A stretch of 64,000 bases of DNA. It comes from Sanderia malayensis (Eukaryota; Cnidaria; Scyphozoa; Semaeostomeae; Pelagiidae). Numbering within the stretch: position 1 is the stretch's first letter; each line of letters begins with the position of its first letter. This document shows, piece by piece, positions 55,495 to 64,000 of this stretch. The stretch covers positions 3,128,392 to 3,192,391 of the forward strand of contig RQOL01000616.1 in the NCBI GenBank assembly GCA_013076295.1, read 5' to 3'. The translations under genes and the position numbers were made by a program. The notes below the pieces were generated by a model. That model saw only the letters and a list, made by a program, of their open reading frames with translations, was not told where the DNA came from and made no database searches.

Positions 55495-56829
55495 GTTTTA
55501 AGGCAACTTGTCTCACGATGATAAACGGAGGATTTGCATCAAAGCATTGCAAGGGGGGTTGCACATGCCAACAGTCTTTGCCATTTGCAACGACTGAGGC
55601 CGGGCAGCTGTTTTTGGGGACTGGACACAGTGTTCAGCGTTAACTGCGCTTGCGCCAAGCGTAAGGTTAAAGTTCTCCTAACGCTTCAAAAACCTGAAAG
55701 AATTCAAAATCAATCAGAAGCAACGCTGCTTGAAGTAACGAAAAGCCAAACAGAAATGCTTATTAATCATCTGGAAGCTTTTAGCAAGAAGCCATAGCTT
55801 CTTATAAAAAATATAGAAGCCAACCTTTTAAAGAAATTAAAATCAAATGAAATTGGAAATCCTATCCTACAAGGATCTTTGACAGCCATTTCCTTTCGAA
55901 GATCATATTTTTCAGCTGTTGCTTGCCCACTGCTATTGTTATTGACAGGATATTTTAGTTTTAATATTAAAAAAATCACTTACCAACGAAATATCAACAG
56001 CATGGCGGCCTCAATTTGTTAGAAATAACAGCTTGAGATTGCTTACTATATCGAAAGAAGAGAAGAGAAAGAGATTTACTACCTGCACTGCACTGTTTAG
56101 TCAACCAAATTGGCCCTTCTAGTCATAAAAAGGTAATCTAACAAAATAGACGTCGTTTTAGTTAATAATTAAATTTGAACTAAGATTAAGAAAAAAAGTT
56201 GCAGGTGATTGGCTCAAAATAACAAATATTTTCAAGATGTCAATCTCAGACAATGATCATATTTTCAAAGAGATTGCACCATTTAGCATATTTTTTGTGG
56301 CCTTTCAAAGAAAATAGCTTATGCGACAACTTTTTGGAACATTTTATCAGCATCGAATTTATTATTGATCACGTGGTACTTACTTCATGATACGATTGGC
56401 TGAATTTAAATCATTGCAAACAAACTCTTGTTGAAGTAAAAAGTTTTTTCAACGTTTTAATTCTTTGGAAAACGTTTGTGCTTATCTAATTATTGCACCA
56501 TGAAATATTGAAATTGCATGGAAATATTGACTCTCGTTGGGTTTTGTTTCAATGTTGTTCTAAAATATAAAATAAGTTCACTCAATAGTGAAATTGAACA
56601 TTTAGCCTCCATGTTTAAATAAGAATATTAAAGGCACCGAAAATAACTGAAAAAAGTAATCTCAAGCAAACATGATTAGCTAGCATTCTCAAAACAAAGC
56701 AAGGTGTTTTGTAAGCAAATGGTTAATGATGAGTCAGTCATATTAGCAATCGAGAGTTAAAGATCAGATTCTGATCCATAAGAAATACAATCATAAATAC
56801 TGCTTGATAGTTGATGGGATAAATTCACG

Positions 56830-57690
56830 ATGAAGAATTGGTTTCCCATTCCAGTAATGGCAATTGCTGTTCTTGGCGTTTTGATTAATAGTTTTCTAAT
56901 ACATGCCTTGCGAAAGAAGAAGAAGCTCGCAACAACATCTTACAAATTCATATTGATTCTCAGCATATCAGATCTGTGTTGTGCAATTTCGCTATTTGGG
57001 ATGCAAATCTTACAGCTCGAAAATCATAATTCAATGGTGAACTTTGCAAAATTTATTGTGTACTATTTCCTACAATTTTCAGGTTTTATGACGTTATTAG
57101 TCGGTATCGATCGTTACATACACATGAGATTCTTGACAAAGTATAATGTTATCATGTCAAAACATCGATGCATCATATTGATATTATCCAACTTCGTGCT
57201 TTGTGGCATATTAGTGACGGTTCAGTTTGAGTTAGAAAGACATGACAAGGAGCGCATTTTCAACATATTTCTTGGTTGCTTGACGATCGTCTACTTGATA
57301 CTCCTTTCAATCATATATTTTCGTGCATACTCCTCTTTGATAGCGCGAACAAGGGATGCTAACCTTAACAGTGGAATACATCAACAAAATGGTCTCAATG
57401 GTAACAACAGATTGGATGCGAACAAACATTTTTCCCATGCTGTTTTTGTCTTACTGTGTGGTACTATTATCAGTTTGTTGCCGATTACAATTTATAACAT
57501 TGTGGCAGTAATATCAAATGCCGAAATCCGTTTTGCAAGACATATTGGTTCGTTGTTGTTGTTTTATGGTCTCTCTGTAAACTCAATAGTGGTAATAATG
57601 TTTACAAAAGACATCAGAAACTATGCTTTGAGTTTGGTCAAGTGCAGAAAAAAGGCAAGTGTGCAAATGGCAGAAGTTGCTATTCCATAA
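56830..57690 (+). CDS. Orphan class A GPCR, short and intronless
   Basis: A 286-residue seven-transmembrane protein in a single exon. Landmarks: TM1 VLINSFLIHAL, TM2 LILSISDLCCAISLF (the conserved LxxxD), TM3 end GIDRYIHMRF (an intact DRY), TM6 LLCGTIISLLPITIYNIV, and TM7 FYGLSVNSIVVIMFTKDIR. The TM7 NPxxY motif is replaced by NSIVV and the usual disulfide Cys at the start of TM3 is absent. The very short N-terminus and single exon are typical of large lineage-specific cnidarian GPCR sets. The ligand is unknown. The start is the first ATG and gives only about 5 residues before TM1. Confidence 0.85.
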   Translation: MKNWFPIPVMAIAVLGVLINSFLIHALRKKKKLATTSYKFILILSISDLCCAISLFGMQILQLENHNSMVNFAKFIVYYFLQFSGFMTLLVGIDRYIHMRFLTKYNVIMSKHRCIILILSNFVLCGILVTVQFELERHDKERIFNIFLGCLTIVYLILLSIIYFRAYSSLIARTRDANLNSGIHQQNGLNGNNRLDANKHFSHAVFVLLCGTIISLLPITIYNIVAVISNAEIRFARHIGSLLLFYGLSVNSIVVIMFTKDIRNYALSLVKCRKKASVQMAEVAIP

Positions 57691-57912
57691 ACTTTCACTC
57701 CATTCCACAATTCTACTATTCCCTTCAAAATTGCAGCGAGGATAATGAATCATAGTGCTTATAAAGGCTACAAAAATTACGAAATTGCAAAGCGGAGCTT
57801 TTCAATGGACAAAGTTATGACAAATGCCCGGTGAAGCACACGCGAACTTTGAAGAAAATCGCGGTAGAGTTTCCGCACGATCCCTTGTTACCAATGTTTG
57901 AAGCAAAGAAAG
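57691..57912. other. Short stretch between GPCR and mobile element
   Basis: 222 bases, presumably the GPCR 3' UTR and left flank of the inverted-repeat element. Confidence 0.4.
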
Positions 57913-60900
57913 TAGACAGGGCATATAATCTGACAAACTAACAAACATGCTAATGTTTGTTTTTATGGCTGGAATCGATAGATTAGACCATCAGCTTTCA
58001 GAATTCACCGCATACCTTTCCGAAAAATGTTTTGTTTTCACGTGATCGATGACGTCATATTAAGACAAATTTTAACAATTAAAGTGTGATTACTTTTAAC
58101 AGGAATGAGATATCAAAATGAAAATTGCATTTCTGGAAACAGCTCAAATAGACCTATCGAATGATATATATTTTTTTAATTTTTGATGAGATGAGCATTT
58201 TGGTTGATGACGTCATCGAATTTTTTCCTCTTCTTTTTGAATAGTTAGTTTGTTTCAATGCCTCATAAATCCATATTATCTCATTAGGACGTCTCCTCGT
58301 TCACTCCAGTTCGAAAAACGAACACTATAATGGGTGTTTCGAAAAAATTCGCCTGTTTGGGGCACTATATTTTCACTTTTTGATGCCAAAAGCTGGTCTC
58401 GCACATGTTATTGGTTTATCGCTTTCGAAGTTCGCTCTTTGGAAGTTGTTAGATACAACTTATCATTTCGGTTTTACATGTTTTGAAGTGCAAGCTACAA
58501 AAAGCAGCGCTGTTTTGGCACCCGGAGGCTACGTTAAAAAACCAAAACGTTAAAGAAAAAAATCGCTATCAGACGAATCTGTCTTTTCTTGACGAAAAGT
58601 CGCTTTCCCATTCAGAAGCGCTTGAATCTTTTTATAGACGCACTCACTAAATTCTTTGTATTTCATATCGCTCTCAATCTCTTTTGGCATGACTGAAGGA
58701 TGTTCCTTTGCTGTTTTCCTTTTGCATAATGGCTCTCCCTCATCTCTTTCAATTACTTCGTCTGCTTCAGAGCCATCTGCTGCATGTATTGTTTCCCGAT
58801 CTAGATTTCTTTCTTCGAATGAGTCAATTAGAGAATTGCTTTGCTATGATCCATTTGGATGTAATTGTAGATTTGATGTAGTCAATTGTCAGCCGAAGCT
58901 CGCAATGGCTACAGTTGTTAACGAATATTTCAAACAATTTCGCCAAATGTAGCATTGTAGGTGCACACGCTTCATTTCTAGACATGAAGTCTTGGGATCT
59001 GGCAAAAGCGAAGCTGATGATTTTACTTGATCTTCAAATAATGTTTCATCCGTTTCTCAACACAACTCTCTCTGTTACCTCCATTGCACTTTTTGAAAAA
59101 GTCACCTGGCATCTGCTGTTGTGTCGTCAGTTAAAACTTCCTCTACCCCCAAATTGCGCGTTTGTGCTAGACGGCTCGGATCCTTGATTGCTCTTTTCAA
59201 AGCTTTCACTTCATTTTCGAATATAAAGACTGCAGAAAAGCTCAAATTATTGGGGGATACTAACGTTGGGAGAACAATTACTGAGGAAAAAGGAATTTTA
59301 TAATTATTTGAGGGCTGGTGCCCCCCCTTGCGCTCCAATTCATACGGGTCTGAATAGTGAGTTTTCATTTATTTTAAAGAAACAAACACGCAGCAACATC
59401 CTGCCCTTTGGCTCAAACTGTTGAACATGCCCAGGCAAAATTTCTCACAGAGTTCATCTCGAAAGTGTTGACCGAAAAATGTTGCAAGGAAAAAATTGGG
59501 CTCAGCTCTTCAACAGCAATGTCGACAAAGAAGGTCTTATTCGGCTTGCTAGCTCCTTTTTCAGAAACAACGTGGGTAGAAAAATATTCCGCTTGTCATT
59601 TCTTGCAAAGAAGACACGTTGAAGATACGGAGAGAAGGAATTGAGAAAGTACGAAATTGTAACCACGAAGAAGCATATACCAGGTTTGTTCTACATGCTG
59701 CCATTAAAGAATCTCCCGCTGTAATTGTCGCAAAAGACACAGATGTTCTCATTTTGCTGTTCTATGGAATGACACAGCATCCCACAGAAATATCGTGGCA
59801 TTTGAAGATCTATCCATGTGAGGAAAACATTTTAAATGTTTGGTCCTGATGTCTCCACAGTGCTCCCTTAACTACATGCCTTGACTGAGTGCGATAAAAC
59901 TGCCTACAAGTTTAACGTGGGAAATGTGAAAGTTTTGAAAAGAGCAACCAAGGATCCGAGCAGTCTAGCAGCAATGCGCAATTTAGGGGTAGAGGAAGTT
60001 TTAACTGACGACACAATAGCAGATGCCAGGCGACATTTTCAAAAAGTGCAATGGAGGTAACAGAGAGAGATGTGTTGAGAAACGGATGAAACATTATTTA
60101 AAGATCAAGTAAAATCATCAGCTTCGCTTTTGCCAGATCCCAAGACTTCGTGTCTAGAAATGAAGCGTGTGCACCTACAATGTTACATTTGGCGAAATTG
60201 TTTGAAATATTCGTTAACAACTGTAGCCATTGCGAGCTTCGGCTGACAATTGACTACATCAAATCTACAATTACATCCAAATGGATCATAGCAAAGCAAT
60301 TCTCTAATTGACTCATTCGAAGAAAGAAATCTAGATCGGGAAACAATACATGCAGCAGATGGCTCTGAAGCAGACGAAGTAATTGAAAGAGATGAGGGAG
60401 AGCCATTATGCAAAAGGAAAACAGCAAAGGAACATCCTTCAGTCATGCCAAAAGAGATTGAGAGCGATATGAAATACAAAGAATTTAGTGAGTGCGTCTA
60501 TAAAAAGATTCAAGCGCTTCTGAATGGGAAAGCGATTTTTCGTCAAGAAAAGACAGATTCGTCTGATAGCGATTTTTTTCTTTAACGTTTTAGTTTTTTA
60601 ACGTAGCCTCCGGGTGCCAAAGCAGCTCTGCTTTTTGTAGCTTGCACTTCAAAACATGTAAAACCGAAATGATAAGTTATATCTAACAACTTCCAAAGAG
60701 CGAACTTAGAAAGCGATAAACCAATAACATGTGCGAGACCAGGTTTTGGCATCAAAAAGTGAAAATATAGTGCCCCAAACAGGCGAATTTTTTCGAAACA
60801 CCCATTATAGTGTTCGTTTTTCGAACTGGAGTGAACGAGGAGACGTCCTAATGAGATAATATGGATTTATGAGGCATTGAAACAAACTAACTATTCAAAA

Positions 60901-61223
60901 AGAAGAGGAAAAAAATTCGATGACGTCATCAACCAAAATGCTCATCTCATCAAAAATTAAAAAAATATATATCATTCGATAGGTCTATTTGAGTTGTTTC
61001 CAGAAATGCAATTTTCATTTTGATATCTCATTCCTGTTAAAAGTAATCACACTTTAATTGTTAAAATTTGTCTTAATATGACGTCATTGATCACGTGAAA
61101 ACAAAACATTTTTCGGAAAGGTATGCGGTGAATTCTGAAAGCTGATGGTGTAATCTATCGATTCCAGCCATAAAAACAAACATTAGCATGTTTGTTAGTT
61201 TGTCAGACTATATGCCCTGTCTA
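57913..61223. mobile_element. 3.3-kb inverted-repeat (foldback-like) mobile element
   Basis: Left arm 57913-59209 and right arm 59926-61223 are reverse complements over about 1.3 kb with only occasional mismatches and almost equal length (1297 and 1298 bases); a 716-bp spacer separates them. The shared outer end is TAGACAGGGCATATA (inner CAGGGC...GCCCTG). Target-site duplication is unclear: if the ends are TAGACAGG...CCTGTCTA, the flanks share only AAG. The spacer and right arm carry degenerate plus-strand coding sequence of transposon type (see next entry). The left arm is an inverted duplicate of the right arm's coding and 3' noncoding part. Confidence 0.85.
59400..60584 (+). pseudogene. 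Degenerate transposon-encoded protein inside the inverted-repeat element
   Basis: Plus-strand coding pieces, broken by stops and frame changes, run through the spacer and right arm. The clearest are HEEAYTRFVLHAAI and VIVAKDTDVLILL (near 59665-59760), then LTECDKTAYKFNVGNVKVLK (near 59884-59943), GVEEVLTDDTIADARRHF, and a charged C-terminal piece with DGSEADEVIERDEGEPLCKR ending in SSDSDFFL and a stop near 60584. The order HEEADTR, DTDVL, then CDxTxxFNVGK matches a protein family I recall from many animal mobile elements; I cannot name the superfamily with certainty. The left arm encodes the second half again on the minus strand (LKRAIKDPSRLAQTRNLGVE, 59110-59200). Confidence 0.6.
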
Positions 61224-62412
61224 AAGGCAAACTTAATCTGCCGCAAACTCATGTAGAGTTTAATATCGTATAGGCTACGTGGATGTGGTGTGAGGTATAT
61301 GGTTGCAATTGAAAACATGTTGGTTTGATTTGTTTAAAGAATGTGTGATCAGTGGCAAAAATGAAAAAAATGGATCACTCAAAACAGAACAACAACTCAC
61401 GCTTCTCAAAAATATTATTTAATACCTTAAATGATCCTGCATTAAAAGAAAGAGCTTTATTATACTTACAATATCAACATTACCGTTAGTAAATGGGCAT
61501 TTATCAACTCAATAAGATCAGAATAATTTAAATACGTTAAATTGATTTCAAAACCACCTGCATTGCATGAAATTAAAAATTTACCTCGTGGCGTCCTTTG
61601 CTCGCAGTATTTCTTACTTCAAACCAGTTACAACCGGTCTCAATCAAGCAAATTTCACAGCTTTACGAATTTCTGTACATGTGAACAGTATTTTAAATTC
61701 ATAATGTTCGTGACTTCATATGAGGTGTAGCTTTTGTCAACTGCCAAACATAAGAGGCTTGTGGCAATGAACTCGGACTAAAATTCTTCTCACTGACACA
61801 GATCGGCAGAAAGTATGAATGTTATTCAAAACTGTATATCGATATTCAATAGGTCGTGACTAATTATGCACTAAGGATTTCTGACCAGCTGAAAAGCTTT
61901 TCAAATCCCTTGGGCATTGATGGAAAGAGGAATGTGACGCGATGTTACTCACAAAATGCAGCGAAAAGAAATCTGATTGGTTGATTTGATGAAGTTTGTT
62001 GGCAGTTCTCTTTAGAATGTTTTCGTATTGAATGTGACAGAAATGCGAAAATTTGCGTTTTTCAAATGCAAAACTGTGCGAAATTCTCTTGTCAGTCTCC
62101 GGACTGCAGAGCAACAAAAACCAATGCGACTTCAAAAATGTTTGAAAACAATAACCCGCTCCGGATAGCCTTAGAATTCGTTGAAGGATCAGGGCTAGAC
62201 AGACACTTGGTTGGATTGTTGGGTTGCTTGTGAATGAAAACAAAAACGGGGACTTGTTATTTGTTAAGACACGACTATCGCAATTCTTCCCAAATTCAAA
62301 ATATTTTTAGATTTTGCCGTTTCTGCCGTTTCCATGTGATGCAGTAGTGGTCTGAATTCATATTGCCAGCTATGTATATACACAAAATACTAAACCAAAG
62401 TCTTAAATACTT
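61224..62412. other. Intergenic, between mobile element and SK-like channel 3' end
   Basis: About 1.2 kb; the right part is probably the channel's 3' UTR. The open frame at 61860-62243 has no recognisable motif. Confidence 0.4.
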
Positions 62413-64000
62413 TTAACAAGAAGAGGACCTTAGCTGTGACAATAGTCGACAATTTAAGCAAACTGTTGGTTCTGTCTGAAAATTTTGATTAGTATTCGCC
62501 AAACAGTTGGCTATGTTTTCCAAGTCTTTCAAATCTTGCTTCGATCTTAAGTACATATCGTCTAAATTTCCTTGCATCGTACGAATTTGGTTCTGCAGCA
62601 AAAGAAGAGACGAGTCAACATCTTTGCAAAAGCTAGGCCTACGATGGCTACTGGTTCTACGAGCGCCTGGCATTGAGTGATGGGGTTGGTTGTATCTTGG
62701 TTGGGTCAACAAAGGCTCTCTTTCAAGATGGCAGCCATGCATGTCTGCTGGCAGTTCTTCATCATCTTCTCTATCAGTTTCTTTCAAAAACTGGTTTCCA
62801 TGGATAAGGGCCGGAGATTTGTGAATGTTGCTCTGAGGGGAAGAATTGTTAAATAAACAATTAAAAAATAAATTGAGCCATGTCAGTAAACAATGCTACA
62901 ACAACAAACAAAAAAATATGCCCAGAAAATTAATCAATTTCGAAACCTGATGAGTGGTATTGTACTGCCAAGAAGAATTGCTTTCGCTTGGAAGAATTGT
63001 TGAATCAATATCTGAATCCACTGTTTGGCTCAAATTTTTTATCATCAGAGGCTCAAGAACAGGTTTGACAAAGCTTTGCAAAAAGTCTTTTATGGACAAA
63101 ACTTCCCTTGAAACGTCAGTCAATAACATCGCTGTGTTGTCTCCCAGAAATTCCTTTCTCCAATGGTCTTCTGCAATACAAGTGTAAATAAAGGCTGCAT
63201 AATTTGTGTTGCAAACAGTATAAAAGGTGATGCAGGTAGCATTATTATAAATGATAAATAATCAGTTGCGTCATTCTAACCTTGGGGTGTTTTGATGCTT
63301 CGCCATCTCACTATAACAGTGTATAGTTTTGTTCTCATCGCAGTTACCTTCATCCAATGGCAAACGCTTCCTCTCCTCTGTTCTCTTGATTTCAAACTCA
63401 AAATACAATAACGCCACCACGATTGAATGGCGGTTGCAGCAATTTCCTTCAAAAGACGGGTCTTTTCTGCAAGCGAAATCAAGACAAATACAGCCACACC
63501 GAGGTAACTACACACTACAAAACAGCTTCTTGTACAGGGTGACACAACGTAACAAATGCAAAGAAATCCTCGAGATTTCATGACAATCACAGAGCTCCTT
63601 GGGCTGGATGATTCTCGGCTCTCTCATATGGTCGAGCATTCAATCCAAGCCATTAATATAGACCATGAGTAATAGCAATGACCATAAAAACATCTTGAAG
63701 AGGTGCAACAGTTCTGCACTGTATCAAGCAACACGCATTCTGCAAATTTAAGCTTACAATTATCAAGTAGCAAATACGCTGTTGATATAATGTAATTTAC
63801 CTGTAGTTTCTACGTATGCAAGGATTCGTTTCTCCTGTTGCGTCAATTGCAGAGATTCGTGCACAAGGCTGATGCACAAAGCCATGAGGAATATGCCTAT
63901 GACAGCAATGGCTGCAACAAATGCTCTGGAAATCACAGTACGCGGTACAAAGTCACCAAAACCAACTGTCGTCATTGTTACAATCAGCATCCATATCGTA
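62413..64000 (-). CDS. SK-like (KCNN) calcium-activated potassium channel, C-terminal part
   Basis: Potassium channel gated by calmodulin-bound calcium. Four exons are visible, 63801-64000 (cut by the window edge), 63281-63466, 62947-63170 and 62413-62832, in phase. The first carries the pore with selectivity filter TMTTVGFGDFVP and S6 (AVIGIFLMALCISLVHESL), then LTQQEKRILAYVETT, matching LTKAEKHVHNFMMDT of SK channels. The next has the calmodulin-binding region (TRLLKEIAATAIQSWWRY against [20 protein letters not shown], and RTKLYTVIVRWRSIK against RKFLQAIHQLRSVK). The last 215 residues are a Ser/Gln-rich tail with a coiled-coil-like LLLLQNQIRTMQGNLDDMYL. GFGD replaces the GYGD filter of vertebrate SK. 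S1-S5 lie to the right of the window. Confidence 0.85.

Larger units (their letters stand above)
47352..56829. other. Long gene-poor region
   Basis: About 9.5 kb with no coding exon I can recognise on either strand. It contains a diverged repeat pair (48120-48360, 51550-51800), a 37-bp palindrome (49900-49936), a locally GC-rich patch (51900-52130) and a tRNA-like segment with a CAAA tail (55398-55494). Open frames such as 53065-53268, 54589-54801 and 55281-55797 have no familiar motif. Noncoding RNA genes or distant 5' exons of the flanking GPCRs cannot be excluded. Confidence 0.5.

Noticed and set aside
58656..58952. 98-codon frame that also appears identically on the minus strand at 60183-60479
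   Set aside because: The identity is due to the inverted repeat. The opposite strand carries the transposon-like coding sequence, so this frame is probably antisense.
61860..62243. 127-codon minus-strand frame
   Set aside because: No recognisable domain, and it lies in the probable 3' UTR or intergenic DNA next to the SK-like gene.

Overview
This window is nuclear DNA of an early-branching animal, most likely a cnidarian. The coding parts are intron-rich with ordinary GT-AG introns. The genes are animal-specific (Mastermind, ARAP, CYFIP, Cys-loop receptors, class A GPCRs, an SK-type channel). The sequence is AT-rich, with many simple repeats and transposon debris. The phylum call is inference: no gene here is diagnostic alone, but short intronless orphan GPCRs beside GABA/glycine-like channels fit Cnidaria well.

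Left half (1-39115) is a housekeeping and signalling block. All genes but one are on the minus strand. In order: the N-terminal part of nucleoporin NUP54 (cut by the left edge); a small plus-strand gene matching the short isoform-2 product of human POLR1D; cyclin A (9 exons); Mastermind, the Notch co-activator (2 coding exons); single-exon RAB9; the E2 ubiquitin ligase partner RAD6/UBE2A-B (6 exons); ARAP, an Arf-GAP/Rho-GAP (44 coding exons, 1446 residues); and CYFIP, the Rac1-binding WAVE-complex subunit (27 coding exons). I rebuilt exons by hand from splice sites, homology and codon phase. Cyclin A, RAD6, the POLR1D-like gene and ARAP close in frame. CYFIP closes only if one base is missing in exon 3.

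Right half (40050-64000) holds receptors and channels in looser, repeat-rich DNA: two tandem plus-strand Cys-loop channel genes, a minus-strand peptide-type GPCR, about 9.5 kb without a recognisable gene, a plus-strand orphan GPCR, a 3.3-kb inverted-repeat mobile element (57913-61223), and the C-terminal half of an SK-like calcium-activated potassium channel cut by the right edge.

Functionally, CYFIP (Rac to actin) and ARAP (Arf/Rho inactivation) are adjacent on the same strand and both act on membrane-actin dynamics; RAB9 and NUP54 serve trafficking; cyclin A and RAD6 serve the cell cycle and ubiquitin pathways. I see no operon-like or defence-like system. The most notable items are the near-identical 1.3-kb palindrome arms, a telomere-hexamer satellite inside a CYFIP intron, a channel gene whose pore helix TM2 is half deleted and carries a stop, and an apparent one-base frameshift in CYFIP.
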